Assembly (NCBI GenBank): GCA_965200775.1
Contig: OZ241383.1
Location: 682,001 to 746,000 of the forward strand
DNA from: Poriferisocius sp965200775
GTDB lineage: Bacteria; Actinomycetota; Acidimicrobiia; Acidimicrobiales; Bin134
DNA: 64,000 nucleotides
Direction: 5' to 3'
Below are positions 53,655 through 62,627 of the stretch, piece by piece. Within the stretch, counting starts at the first letter, position 1. Each line of letters begins with the position of its first letter. Below the pieces are notes generated by a model. The model did not search any database. It was not told where the DNA came from and worked only from the letters and a program-made list of their open reading frames with translations. The position numbers were made by a program, and so were the translations under genes.

Positions 53655-55115
53655 TTGATCGCGTTCAGGACGGCCAGGAAGATTCCCGCTCGCTCCGAGC
53701 TACACGCTGTGGGGGTGTGCTCGGGCTCCGACGCCGACCGGCCCGACGAGCTCGACTGGGCGGTGCTCGACGGGCGTGGGTTCGAGGCCAAGGCCGGGCA
53801 GGTGGAGATCGTCTCGGGGGGCGACCGCCCTGTGGCTGTGGTGGGGTTGGGGCCGGCCGAAAAGGTGGACACGGCAGCAGTACGGCGTTCGGCTGCTGCC
53901 CTGGCTCGGTCGGCTCGGCGGTTGCGGCGCATCTCGGTGTCGATGCTGGACGCGGTGCCCGACAGCGTCGAACGGATCGAAGTGCTTCAAGCTCTAGCCG
54001 AGGGGATGACGCTGGGGTCGTACACCTACGGCGAGTTCAAATCCGAGCACAAGCCCAACAAGCTGGAGACTGTCACGGTGATCGGGCCGGGAGGCAAAGC
54101 GGTGACCGCCGGGTTGGACAGGGGCCGGCTGGTGGCCGAGGCAGTGAGCTTTGCTCGCGACCTGGTGAACGAACCCGGCGGGTCGCTCACCCCGACCCGG
54201 TTCGCCGAGATAGCGGTGGAGGTGGCCGAGCGGGAGGGCTTGGAGGTATCGGTACTCGACTTGGATGGCATCCGGGAGGCCGAGCTGGGTGGGCTCTTGG
54301 GGGTGAGCCGGGGGTCGGAGCAGCCGCCCCGGTTCGTGGAGGTTTCGTACACCCCGGAGCCGGACGTCGAGTGCCGGGGGTCGGTGGCGCTGGTGGGCAA
54401 GGGTTTGACGTTCGACTCCGGGGGCCTTTCGATCAAGACCGGCACCGGGATGATGACCATGAAGTGCGACATGAGCGGGGGCGCCGCGGTGCTGGGAGTG
54501 ATGGCCGCCGTCTCCGGGGTGGCTCCTCCGGTGAAGGTGACCGGGTACATCCCGATGACCGACAACATGCTGGGGGGCGATGCCACCCGCCCCGGCGACG
54601 TGCTGAGGATGGCCAACGGCAAGACCGTGGAGGTGCTCAACACCGACGCCGAGGGGCGGCTGGTGCTGGCCGATGCGCTGGCTCTGGCGTGCAGGGCCGA
54701 ACCCGATGCGGTGGTGGACCTGGCCACCCTCACCGGGGCATGCATGGTGGCGCTGGGCCCCAAGGTGGCCGGGCTGATGGGCAACAACCAGGCATGGATC
54801 GACCAGTTGGCCGCCGCCGGCGAGCGCACCGGCGAACGGGTGTGGCGGCTGCCCCTGCCCGACGACTACAAGAACCAGTTGGAGTCGTCGGTGGCCGACA
54901 TGAAGAACATCGGCGGACCCTATGGCGGGGCGCTGACCGCTGGGTTGTTCCTTTCCAACTTCTTGGAGGAAGGGGTGCCCTGGGCCCATTTGGACATCGC
55001 CGGCCCGGCATTCACCGACTGGGAGGATGGCGAGGTTGCCAAGGGGGGCACCGGATTCGGGGTGCGCATGCTGCTGGACGCCCTGGTCAACTTCGAGCCC
55101 CCTTCGGATTCCTGA
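53655..55115 (+). CDS. pepA: Leucyl aminopeptidase (M17)
   Basis: 486 residues from TTG 53655, which has AGAGG 7 bases before it; the frame runs upstream to 53631. M17 catalytic residues: Lys in LVGKGLTFDSGGLSIK, metal ligands in MKCDMSGGAAVLGVM and NTDAEGRLVLADALALA, and the Arg of the NTDAEGR signature. N-terminal domain (about 1-160) is the variable macro-like fold. Removes N-terminal residues from peptides; the E. coli homologue also binds DNA. Its N-terminus overlaps nothing. Followed by 57 bases and the convergent MauE-like gene. Confidence 0.92.
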   Translation: MIAFRTARKIPARSELHAVGVCSGSDADRPDELDWAVLDGRGFEAKAGQVEIVSGGDRPVAVVGLGPAEKVDTAAVRRSAAALARSARRLRRISVSMLDAVPDSVERIEVLQALAEGMTLGSYTYGEFKSEHKPNKLETVTVIGPGGKAVTAGLDRGRLVAEAVSFARDLVNEPGGSLTPTRFAEIAVEVAEREGLEVSVLDLDGIREAELGGLLGVSRGSEQPPRFVEVSYTPEPDVECRGSVALVGKGLTFDSGGLSIKTGTGMMTMKCDMSGGAAVLGVMAAVSGVAPPVKVTGYIPMTDNMLGGDATRPGDVLRMANGKTVEVLNTDAEGRLVLADALALACRAEPDAVVDLATLTGACMVALGPKVAGLMGNNQAWIDQLAAAGERTGERVWRLPLPDDYKNQLESSVADMKNIGGPYGGALTAGLFLSNFLEEGVPWAHLDIAGPAFTDWEDGEVAKGGTGFGVRMLLDALVNFEPPSDS

Positions 55116-55171
55116 GCCAGGCTGCTGGACCTGCCCCGGAAATTCCGAGGGCTTGCCGGTGGCTCCGCCGG

Positions 55172-55675
55172 TCAGCGGCGGGCCGGGGCCGGTTGCCAGA
55201 GCCAGGCGAACACCCCGACCGCTCCGATGGCTACGGCGAGGATGAACGGGGCCAGCACCCACTTCTGAGAATCGAACAGCTTGTCGATTGCTTCCACTTG
55301 CCATGCCGCCGCCACCAAACCGGCCACCGCGGCCAGAATGTTCACGGTCACGTGGCGTTCGGTGACCGGCATCTCGATGGGGCCGAAGCATCCGCACGGG
55401 GTGGTGGGACCCGACCGCACCAGGGTGGCGGCCACCACAGCGAACCCCGCGTACAAGGCTGCCAGGGCGGTGGCGGGGGCCGTGCCGCCCAGGATGAACG
55501 CGCTGGTTGCCACCACCAGCTCCACCAGACCCAGGAGCCTCACGGCCCACTGGGCGTGATATAGGCGGAGCCGGGCCAGGGTTGCCGAAGCCGGTTCGGG
55601 AGCAAGGGTTTTCGCGGCCCCGGCTGCGCCCAGCAGGACCGCGGCGACCAGGTAGGCCGCAGCGGCAGGCACCAT
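55172..55675 (-). CDS. MauE/DoxX-like membrane protein
   Basis: 167 residues with four to five membrane segments (AYLVAAVLLGAAGAAKTLA, LLGLVELVVATSAFILGG, LYAGFAVVAATLV, VTVNILAAVAGLVAAAW, FILAVAIGAVGVFAWLW). The motif PTTPCGCFG between the third and fourth segments is the cysteine pair of MauE-domain proteins, which take part in methylamine dehydrogenase maturation or general disulfide/thiol relay (some next to DsbA-like proteins). No mau genes are nearby, so a thiol-redox role is more likely. Confidence 0.75.
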   Translation of the reverse strand: MVPAAAAYLVAAVLLGAAGAAKTLAPEPASATLARLRLYHAQWAVRLLGLVELVVATSAFILGGTAPATALAALYAGFAVVAATLVRSGPTTPCGCFGPIEMPVTERHVTVNILAAVAGLVAAAWQVEAIDKLFDSQKWVLAPFILAVAIGAVGVFAWLWQPAPARR

Positions 55676-55677
55676 CG

Positions 55678-55823
55678 GGCTACCTCGTATGTCCTGTCGG
55701 GCTGCCTGGCGGGGGTTGTGCGGTGAATCCCATGCCGGCTACCTAGTGTGTCCTATCGGGCTGCCGGGTGGGGATTGTGCGGTGAATCCCATGCCGGCTA
55801 CCTAGTGTGTTTTGTCGGGCTAG
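55678..55823. repeat. 59-bp tandem repeats (2.5 copies) between MauE-like and DUF1214 genes
   Basis: Units start at 55678, 55737 and 55796. Shared blocks are GGCTACCT-GT-TGTCCTRTCGGG and GTGCGGTGAATCCCATGCC. The third, partial unit contains the stop of the DUF1214 gene, so the tract grew from that gene end. Any promoter for the MauE-like gene must lie inside. Confidence 0.8.
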
Positions 55824-57007
55824 CGCATGAAGCGGCGCAGGGCGTGGCGGCGCCGCTCGGCCTGTAGTTGACGGCGGTCTTCTGCGCTGAGCCGGGGGGT
55901 GTCGGGGTGCAGATGCTTGTCGATTTCCGCCATCGGCATCAGACGAAGGGTGGGCACCTGTACGGAGTCGGCGTTGTTCCACCTGTAGGTGATGGCTCCC
56001 TGGGGCGAACCTCCCAGCGCGATCCAGTTCTGGATGCCGGGGTCCTGGTGGGAGATCACCACCCTCAGCACCCCGTCGGCGTCGAGCCGAGCCTGGGAGT
56101 CGTTCATCGTGGTGGGAAGGTTCACGTAGTCGAGGCTCTGGTACCAGATGTCGCCCACCTGGATGTTCCAGTACAGGCAGTTCGGCGGGGTCACCTCGAA
56201 CAGCAGGGCTTCGTCGTCGGCCACCTGGTACCAGCACTGCCCGTAGGACTGCCTTTCGCTGCCCCCCAACCCGCTCTCGCTCACCTTGTGAGCGGGGACG
56301 TGGTCGAACGAATTGATCTGGCCCCGGTCGCGCTGGGCCAAGGCGAAGTCGGTCCAGAACTTCGGCACGGTGTTTATCTCGTTGGCCAGGTCGTCGAGCT
56401 GGGCCACGGCCCGGATCAGGTCGAGCCGGCCGGGAGGCCCCATGGGGTCGAGGCACTCGAAGTGCAGCTCGGCGTGATCTTCGGTCGCCCAGTCGGAGAA
56501 GAACTGGCGTACGAACAGCCGGCATCGACGGGGTTCCACCTGGAACCAGTCACCGGTGTGGTTGCCGGGGTCGGGGTCGGGGCTGATGATGATGTCGATA
56601 CGACCACCGCCGATGTCGGTGAGGTCGGGGCTGCCGACATCAACAAGCTGGGTTATGCGGCCTCGTCCGAAGTGGAAGTCCATGAGCGACAACCCCAGGT
56701 AGCGCAGGGTGTCGATGCGGCCGGTGAGGCGGTAGGTGTGGCTCAAATCAACCGGCGCCGACATGTACAGACCGTCGGGGTTGTCCTGGCCGACCTTGGA
56801 GGGAAACACCCAGCCCAGCTCGGGGTGCTCGGGGTCGTCGTTCTCGACTATGCGGTCGATGGCCCAGTAGAGCATCCGCAGGTGGTGGCGCAGGCCCTCG
56901 GCTTGCTCGGAGGCGTCAACTCCCAGTTGAGGGTCGAAGATGTAGTCGACCGACCCCTTGAGGGTGTCGCACAGTTGGTCCCATGAGGCCCGAAGATCGT
57001 TGTCCAT
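55820..57007 (-). CDS. DUF1214 domain-containing protein, copy 2
   Basis: 395 residues from ATG 57007 (MDNDLRASWDQLCDTL); GTG 57013 is possible but overlaps a TAGAAA -10 box that lies 6 bases before the ATG. Family blocks as in copy 1 at 28157: HPELGWVFPSKVGQDNPDGL, RLFVRQFFSDWATEDHAELH, GQCWYQVADDEALLFEVTPP, CLYWNIQVGDIWYQSLDYVN, VVISHQDPGIQNWIALGGSP. Function unknown. The two copies are diverged paralogues, not a recent duplication. Confidence 0.85.
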   Translation of the reverse strand: MDNDLRASWDQLCDTLKGSVDYIFDPQLGVDASEQAEGLRHHLRMLYWAIDRIVENDDPEHPELGWVFPSKVGQDNPDGLYMSAPVDLSHTYRLTGRIDTLRYLGLSLMDFHFGRGRITQLVDVGSPDLTDIGGGRIDIIISPDPDPGNHTGDWFQVEPRRCRLFVRQFFSDWATEDHAELHFECLDPMGPPGRLDLIRAVAQLDDLANEINTVPKFWTDFALAQRDRGQINSFDHVPAHKVSESGLGGSERQSYGQCWYQVADDEALLFEVTPPNCLYWNIQVGDIWYQSLDYVNLPTTMNDSQARLDADGVLRVVISHQDPGIQNWIALGGSPQGAITYRWNNADSVQVPTLRLMPMAEIDKHLHPDTPRLSAEDRRQLQAERRRHALRRFMR

Positions 57008-57013
57008 GCTCAC

Positions 57014-57019
57014 TTTCTA
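57014..57019 (-). promoter_or_regulatory. -10 box of leaderless DUF1214 gene (copy 2)
   Basis: TAGAAA on the minus strand ends 6 bases before ATG 57007. Confidence 0.4.
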
Positions 57020-57122
57020 GTCGAGAAGCGCTCTTCATGGCCGAGGCGGTGGGCGGTGCCGCTCGGTGCGTGGGGTTCGGCGCTAGGCAGGGGAGTGCCG
57101 GGCGTGTCGTCCGGCTTGGGCT

Positions 57123-57548
57123 TCAGAAAGCGACCCGGGGGACGGGGAACTGGCTGGAGTGGGACCTTTGGAGGTGTTCGGGGAGGCGGCGGATTTGGGT
57201 GGAGCTGAGCATGGGCAGGTAGCGACGGATGGCGTAGCCGGCGTGGCCCGGTGAGGCCAGCCGGAACGCCACCAGACGGTCGAGGGTTCGGGTGAGGCTG
57301 TTGCGGGGTCCGGGCCGGGGGTTGAGGCCCAGCTGCAGGCAGGTGGCGATGAAAGGGAGCTCGAACCCTTCGGGGGAGCGGTCGAACTCGCAGGCGGTGT
57401 AGCGGAGCAGCCAGGTTGCAGTGGGGCCGATGACCCCGAGCCAGTATTGCTCCACATAGTTTGAGCGGGGATCGTGGCCGGTCTCGTCGGTTACCAAGTC
57501 GAACCACGGCTCGATCCACAATGATGAGTGCGTAGCAGAGGTTCCCAT
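57123..57548 (-). CDS. Conserved hypothetical protein (actinobacterial)
   Basis: 141 residues (MGTSATHSSLWIEPWFDLVT). Conserved-looking segments: YVEQYWLGVIGPTATWLLR, GLNPRPGPRNSLTRTLDRLV, AIRRYLPMLSSTQIRRLPEH and LQRSHSSQFPVP. Similar proteins of this length and with the VIGP-TTWLLR and R-LP-L motifs are common in actinobacteria as I recall, without known function. Divergent from sir2, with an AT-rich gap between. Confidence 0.65.
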   Translation of the reverse strand: MGTSATHSSLWIEPWFDLVTDETGHDPRSNYVEQYWLGVIGPTATWLLRYTACEFDRSPEGFELPFIATCLQLGLNPRPGPRNSLTRTLDRLVAFRLASPGHAGYAIRRYLPMLSSTQIRRLPEHLQRSHSSQFPVPRVAF

Positions 57549-57704
57549 GGGAGGATCGTTTCTGCCGGCTGACGCCGAGCGGTCATTACGGAGGAAGATT
57601 TCAATAGATATTATGTTGTTTCAATTATTTATGTCAATCCTTCATATAGGTCGACCGGTTGATGGGGGGCCGACCACAGGAAATGGACGGCGTTAGGGGT
57701 GGCC
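57549..57704. other. AT-rich divergent promoter region
   Basis: 57590-57655 is markedly AT-rich against the GC-rich background (TTTCAAT occurs twice, with several TAT/ATA steps). Such a patch suits promoters for the genes on both sides or a nucleoid-protein binding site. No gene. Confidence 0.5.
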
Positions 57705-58478
57705 ATGTTGCCCATTGACGAGGTGCAGGACGAGATCGGGGCGGCCCGGGCGGTGATTCGTGCCGCTCACAGGGTGGTGGTGCTGACCGGGGCCGGTATC
57801 TCCACCGACAGCGGCATTCCCGATTTCCGGGGCCCGGAGGGGTTGTGGACCAAGAACCCCGAGGCCGAGAAGACGGCCACCCTGTCGTCGTATGTGGCCG
57901 ATGCCGGACTGCGCCGACGTAACTGGCAGCGACTGGCCGAGGGGTCGATGTGGGAGGGTAAGGAGCCCAACCCTGGCCACCGGGCCCTCGTGGAGTTGGA
58001 GCGCCAGGGAAAGCTCGACACCCTCATCACCCAGAACGTGGACGGTCTGCACCGGGTTGCGGGTACTTCTGAGGAGCGCCTGGTTGAGATTCACGGCACG
58101 ACGTCCAAGGTCCGCTGCCTGGACTGTGGGGACACCGCCCCCATGGAGTACGCGCTGGAGAGGGTGAGAGCTGGGGAGGAAGACCCGCCGTGCCGGATCT
58201 GCGGGGGGATTTTGAAGTCTGCCACCATCTCGTTCGGGCAGAACTTGGTGATGGCCGATCTGCACCGGTCGGAGCAGGCTGCGCTGAGCTGCGATGCCCT
58301 GCTTGCGGTGGGGTCCACCCTCACTGTGTATCCCATCGCCAACGTGGTTCCCCTGGCCCATCAGTCCGGGGCGAGTGTGGTGATCGTGAACGCCGAGCCC
58401 ACCCCGTTCGACGGCCTGGCCGCGGCGGTGGTGCCGGCGTCGATCAGCGAGGCGCTGCCGCTCATCGTCGTCCCCTGA
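57705..58478 (+). CDS. Sir2-type NAD-dependent deacylase
   Basis: 257 residues from ATG 57705 (GTG 57699 possible). Sirtuin motifs: VVLTGAGISTDSGIPDFRG (NAD binding), LITQNVDGLHRVAG, VEIHGTTSKVRCLDCGD with the catalytic His, zinc cysteines CLDC and CRICGG, and LAVGSTLTVYPIANVVP. Removes acetyl or other acyl groups from lysines with NAD+, for instance on acyl-CoA synthetases. Stands alone between the AT-rich gap and the rhodanese-E1 gene. Confidence 0.92.
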   Translation: MLPIDEVQDEIGAARAVIRAAHRVVVLTGAGISTDSGIPDFRGPEGLWTKNPEAEKTATLSSYVADAGLRRRNWQRLAEGSMWEGKEPNPGHRALVELERQGKLDTLITQNVDGLHRVAGTSEERLVEIHGTTSKVRCLDCGDTAPMEYALERVRAGEEDPPCRICGGILKSATISFGQNLVMADLHRSEQAALSCDALLAVGSTLTVYPIANVVPLAHQSGASVVIVNAEPTPFDGLAAAVVPASISEALPLIVVP

Positions 58479-58575
58479 CCGGGCCGGCGGATCCCAAGTC
58501 CGGGGTTGGTAAAATCGGACTAAATCGGTAGGATTTGTGGGATTATTTCATGGGGTCGTTTTCGGAGTTGCCGCT

Positions 58576-59778
58576 ATGCCCACATTCAGAGAACTGTTGA
58601 GAGCAGCCAAGGCTGAGATCCGGGAGACCGACCCGGCCGGTGCCGAGGCGATGCTGGCCGCCGGAGCGGTGTTGCTCGATGTGAGGGAGCCCGATGAGTT
58701 CGAGCAGGGCGCCATTCCCGGCTCGGTCCACATCCCTCGAGGCAACCTGGAACCCAACGTGGAGAACCGGCTTTCCGACAAGGACGCCCCGGTGGTGGTC
58801 ATGTGCGCCGGCGGGGTGCGCTCGGCGTTCGCCGCCCAGACGATGCAGGAGATGGGCTACCGCGACGTAGTTTCCATGGATGGGGGGTTCAACCGTTGGA
58901 AGGATGAGGGGCGGGACTGGGCTGTGCCGTCGTCGCTCACTCCCGACCAGCGGAACCGCTACCACCGCCATCTGCTGCTGCCCGAGGTGGGCTCCGAGGG
59001 GCAGCTCAAGCTGCTGGATGCCAAGGTGCTGTGCCTTGGGGCCGGAGGTTTGGGTTCCCCCGCCGCCCTTTACCTGGCCGCCGCCGGTGTGGGGACGGTG
59101 GGCATCGTGGACATGGATGTGGTGGACGCATCCAACCTCCAGCGCCAGATTCTCCACAACGTTGACCGGGTGGGCGACCGCAAGGTGGACTCGGCCAAGA
59201 AGACGCTGAACGCGCTGAACCCCGACGTGAACGTGGTGACCTACGACGTGCGTCTGGGGGCCGACAACATCCTGGACATCATCAGGGATTACGACGTGAT
59301 CGTGGACGGTGCCGACAACTTCCCGGTTCGCTACATGCTCAACGATGCGTCGGTGAAGTTGGGTATTCCCGTGGTCCACGGGTCAATTTTCCGGTTCGAG
59401 GGCCAGGTGACGGTGTTCGACCCCCGCAACGGTCCCACCTACCGGGACATGATCCCCGAGCCCCCTCCGGCCGAGATGGCCCCGAGCTGCGCCGAGGCCG
59501 GGGTGCTGGGGGTGTTGCCCGGCATCGTCGGGTCGATCCAGGCGCTGGAGGCCATCAAGCTGATTCTGGGCCACGGCGATGGTCTTGTGGGTCGGCTTCT
59601 GGCGTTCGACGCCAGCGAGATGTCGTTCCGGGAGTACAAGCTGAGGCCCGACCCCAACCAGCCCATCACCTGGGAGAACCGAGACAGGATCCAAGTGGTG
59701 GAACTGGACGGCCTCTGCGCCCCCGCCCCATGGCCTAGCCAGCTGCGGTCGGGTCGACAACTGCAAGGAGTGGAATGA
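58576..59778 (+). CDS. Rhodanese-E1 (MoeZ/MoeB-like) adenylyltransferase/sulfurtransferase
   Basis: 400 residues from ATG 58576 (CGGAG 8 bases upstream). Residues about 25-115 are a rhodanese domain (AVLLDVREPDEFEQGAIPG, active-site Cys in VVMCAGGVRSAFA). From about 120 is a ThiF/MoeB domain: RYHRHLLLPEVGSEGQLKLL, VLCLGAGGLGSPAALYLAAA, NLQRQILHNVDRVG and the catalytic Cys in APSCAEAGVLGVLPGIVG. The two zinc CxxC pairs of MoeB are absent, as in mycobacterial MoeZ. MoeZ has rhodanese at the C-terminus; here it is at the N-terminus. Likely thiocarboxylates a sulfur carrier such as CysO, MoaD or ThiS. Confidence 0.85.
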   Translation: MPTFRELLRAAKAEIRETDPAGAEAMLAAGAVLLDVREPDEFEQGAIPGSVHIPRGNLEPNVENRLSDKDAPVVVMCAGGVRSAFAAQTMQEMGYRDVVSMDGGFNRWKDEGRDWAVPSSLTPDQRNRYHRHLLLPEVGSEGQLKLLDAKVLCLGAGGLGSPAALYLAAAGVGTVGIVDMDVVDASNLQRQILHNVDRVGDRKVDSAKKTLNALNPDVNVVTYDVRLGADNILDIIRDYDVIVDGADNFPVRYMLNDASVKLGIPVVHGSIFRFEGQVTVFDPRNGPTYRDMIPEPPPAEMAPSCAEAGVLGVLPGIVGSIQALEAIKLILGHGDGLVGRLLAFDASEMSFREYKLRPDPNQPITWENRDRIQVVELDGLCAPAPWPSQLRSGRQLQGVE

Positions 59779-60698
59779 GGTTCGGGCCTGTCCACGTCAT
59801 CCGCAAGAGCACCTTGGACTCGCACTTGTCGCGGATGGATGAGCTTCATGCCGAGATACACCGGTTGCAGCAGTCCCTTGCGTCCCAGCGGGACTTGACG
59901 AATTACGAGGTGATGTTGGCCCGTTACGAGACGACGCTGGCATCTAGTATCGGTGGTGGAGAAGAGCAGGTCGAACCACCAACGCCACCCCCTTCCCGCC
60001 TGGCATCCTTCAATTCCACAAGTGATTGGGTCAGCCAATTCGAGCTTGACGGTGAGACCGTGGGGGGGAATGTGCCGCTAAGTACAGACGAGCGAATCGA
60101 CTGGTTGCTTGAGACTGTTGGCGGTGTTGACGGCAAGCACTTGCTCGAATTGGGCCCGCTGGAGGGAGCTCACACAAAGATGCTCTGCGAAGCTGGCGTA
60201 GCGTCGGTGGTAGCCATTGAGGGGTTTCGAAGCGCGTTTCAACGTTGCCTCATAATCAAGGAGTTATTTGGCTTAGCCGCTGCCAAATTTCTATACGGCG
60301 ATTTCAATCGGTATATCACAGATTATGACGGAAACAAGTTCGATGCTGCACTCGCCTCTGGCGTTCTCTACCATCAGATGGACCCCGTATCGCTGATTGG
60401 GAGGTTGGCGAAGATCACTGACACCGTTATGGTGTGGACGCATTTCGCGGATGACGCTTACCCGCCGAACTCAATTGAAGTAGAAGTGTCGGGCTATAGG
60501 GGCCGGAAGATGCACTACGCGGGAGCTCGAAATCTGAATCGGCACTACTGTGGTGGGATCAATGAAGAAGCGGTCTGGTTGTACTATGACGAGTTGCTTC
60601 GTTGCTTCTCCGATAGTGGGCTGACCCAACACAAAATCAGAACTCCACTCCAGGAATCGCCAGTAGGGCCAGCAGTTTTGTTTGTTGCTTCACCCTAG
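59775..60698 (+). CDS. SAM-dependent methyltransferase-fold protein
   Basis: 307 residues, ATG overlapping the previous stop (ATGA). N-terminal 50 residues form a likely coiled coil (SRMDELHAEIHRLQQSLASQ); then a class I methyltransferase core: GGVDGKHLLELGPLEGAHTK (motif I, E-LGPLEG), VASVVAIEGFRSAFQRCLII, YGDFNRYI, and FDAALASGVLYHQMDPVSL. The 3' two-thirds is lower in GC than all neighbours, which suggests recent acquisition; lying next to rml genes it may decorate a surface glycan. Substrate unknown. 60699-60912 holds nothing I can support. Confidence 0.75.
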   Translation: MRFGPVHVIRKSTLDSHLSRMDELHAEIHRLQQSLASQRDLTNYEVMLARYETTLASSIGGGEEQVEPPTPPPSRLASFNSTSDWVSQFELDGETVGGNVPLSTDERIDWLLETVGGVDGKHLLELGPLEGAHTKMLCEAGVASVVAIEGFRSAFQRCLIIKELFGLAAAKFLYGDFNRYITDYDGNKFDAALASGVLYHQMDPVSLIGRLAKITDTVMVWTHFADDAYPPNSIEVEVSGYRGRKMHYAGARNLNRHYCGGINEEAVWLYYDELLRCFSDSGLTQHKIRTPLQESPVGPAVLFVASP

Positions 60699-60912
60699 TT
60701 GCCTATCGCTTGCTTGCCAGTCCCTGCCGCTGGCTCAGGGCGGTCAACCCCCCGATTGTCACGCCAGCCGGCGTCCCAGTGGTGAGCTACCAAGACTTGG
60801 CCCAATTGCAAGTAGGGGTGTCAGTCAGTGCTCCGCAGCCGCAACGCCATACGGGTTTCTGCCCTACGGTCCTACTTCCCGGCTGGTTGGGGGGCGGTGT
60901 TGATCCAAGCCG

Positions 60913-60918
60913 TACACT
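60913..60918 (+). promoter_or_regulatory. -10 box of rmlA
   Basis: TACACT ends 9 bases before the rmlA ATG at 60928; very short leader. Confidence 0.4.
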
Positions 60919-60927
60919 GGGCCGGGC

Positions 60928-62034
60928 ATGAAGGGGTTGATCCTGTCGGGGGGAGCGGGGACGAGGCTGCGGCCTCTGACCCACACCCGGGCCAAGCAGT
61001 TGGTGCCCATCGCCAACAAGCCGGTGCTGTTCTACGGCATCGAGGACATGGCCGCAGCGGGCATCACCGACATCGCCATCGTTGTGGGGGACACCCACCG
61101 GGAGATTCGGGACGCTGTGGGCGACGGCACCCGTTTCGGGGTGAATGTGACCTACATCGACCAGGACGCCCCCAGGGGGTTGGCCCATTGCGTGCTCATC
61201 GCTCGTGATTTCCTGGGGGATGACTGCTTTGTCATGTACCTGGGCGACAACATGCTGGAACAGGGCCTAGGGGAGTTCGTCGAGCGGTTCGAGCGGGACC
61301 GTGACCAGCGTCCCAACCTGCTGGACCATTCCGCTGCCGGCCCGTGCCGGGCCCAGATCCTGCTAACCCCGGTGGAGAACCCTTCGTCATTTGGGGTGGC
61401 CGAGATCGGACCCGAAGGCGATGTGGTGAACCTTGTGGAGAAGCCAGACGACCCGCCTTCCAACCTGGCCCTGGTCGGGGTTTACGTTTTTGACGACTCC
61501 ATCCACGAGGCGGTTCGGTCCATCGGGCCGTCTTCTCGAGGCGAGCTGGAGATCACCGACGCCATCGACTGGCTGATTGGCAACGGCCACCGGGTGAGCC
61601 ACCAGATTCTGGACGGCTGGTGGATCGACACCGGCAAGAAGGACCCCTTACTGGAGTGCAACCGGCTGGTGCTGGACACGTTGGAGCGGCGGGTGGACGG
61701 CGCAGTGGACGGCAGTTCCAAGATCGAGGGAAGGGTGGTGGTGGAAGAGGGGGCGAAAATAGTGAACTCCACAGTGCGGGGCCCAGCTGTGATCGGGGCC
61801 GACACCCGGATCGAGAACACGTTTGTGGGCCCCTACTCGTCCATCGGCGCTGAGTGTGTGATAGCCGATGCCGAGCTGGACCACTCGGTTGTGCTCGACG
61901 GCAGCCACATTGTTGGCGTAAGCCGAATCACCGACTCGCTTATCGGCCAGCAGGTGCGAGTGTCCCGCTCGCCGGAGCGCCGCCAAGGAGTTCGGCTGAC
62001 CCTGGCCGATCACTCGCAGGTGGAGCTGGAGTGA
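60928..62034 (+). CDS. rmlA: Glucose-1-phosphate thymidylyltransferase
   Basis: 368 residues. LILSGGAGTRLRPLTHTRAK (nucleotide-binding), PIANKPVLFYGIEDMAAAGI, YLGDNMLEQGLGEFVERF, and GGWIDTGKKDPLLECNRLV-like WWIDTGKKDPLLECNRLV. A C-terminal left-handed beta-helix (about 255-360) makes it the long RmlA type. Forms dTDP-glucose, first step of dTDP-rhamnose synthesis, used for the arabinogalactan linker or other surface glycans. Starts the rmlA-C-B-D run. Confidence 0.92.
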   Translation: MKGLILSGGAGTRLRPLTHTRAKQLVPIANKPVLFYGIEDMAAAGITDIAIVVGDTHREIRDAVGDGTRFGVNVTYIDQDAPRGLAHCVLIARDFLGDDCFVMYLGDNMLEQGLGEFVERFERDRDQRPNLLDHSAAGPCRAQILLTPVENPSSFGVAEIGPEGDVVNLVEKPDDPPSNLALVGVYVFDDSIHEAVRSIGPSSRGELEITDAIDWLIGNGHRVSHQILDGWWIDTGKKDPLLECNRLVLDTLERRVDGAVDGSSKIEGRVVVEEGAKIVNSTVRGPAVIGADTRIENTFVGPYSSIGAECVIADAELDHSVVLDGSHIVGVSRITDSLIGQQVRVSRSPERRQGVRLTLADHSQVELE

Positions 62035-62059
62035 AGCACGGACCGAGAGGGGAGAATCA

Positions 62060-62626
62060 GTGGCCGCGGTAACCCCGAGCGAGGTCATATCCGGGGTGTT
62101 TGTGGTGGAGCCCAAAGTGTTCCGGGACGACCGGGGGATGTTCGTTGAAACCTTCCGCCGGGAGTGGATCCCCGGGGTCCGGGAGATGATCCAGGCCAAC
62201 CGGGGGGACCGGCGGGCCGGATCGGTGGTGGGCCTGCACTACCACCGCCACCAGGCCGACTACTGGTACGTGCCGTTCGGCCGGGCCAGGGTGGTGCTCC
62301 ACGATCTGCGGCTGGAGTCGCCCACCGAGGCCAATACCCAAGTTCTGGACCTGGGCGACGAACCCGACGGCGCCAACCACCACCGGGGGGTATACATCCC
62401 GGCCGGTGTGGCCCACGGTTTCGCTGCGACAACGGATATGACCATCACCTACCTGGTGGACGGCTACTACAACCCCGATGACGAGCTGGGGGTTGCGTGG
62501 GACGATCCCGAGATCGGAGCCGACTGGGGAGTGGACGATCCGGTTCTGTCGGCTCGCGACAAGGCCAATCCACGCCGGCACGACATCGACGACCGGCTGT
62601 GGCCCCGCTTCGTGCCCCGGGCGTGA
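62060..62626 (+). CDS. rmlC: dTDP-4-dehydrorhamnose 3,5-epimerase
   Basis: 188 residues from GTG 62060 with GAGGGGAG upstream. RmlC cupin: VFVVEPKVFRDDRGMFVETF, VVGLHYHRHQADYWYVPFGR (catalytic His), VYIPAGVAHGFAAT and VAWDDPEIGADWG. Converts dTDP-4-keto-6-deoxyglucose to its L-lyxo form. The core is slightly unusual in the N-terminal Q-N-S motif region (IQANRGDRRAGSVVGLHYH). Follows rmlA by 25 bases. Confidence 0.88.
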   Translation: MAAVTPSEVISGVFVVEPKVFRDDRGMFVETFRREWIPGVREMIQANRGDRRAGSVVGLHYHRHQADYWYVPFGRARVVLHDLRLESPTEANTQVLDLGDEPDGANHHRGVYIPAGVAHGFAATTDMTITYLVDGYYNPDDELGVAWDDPEIGADWGVDDPVLSARDKANPRRHDIDDRLWPRFVPRA

Positions 62627-62627
62627 C

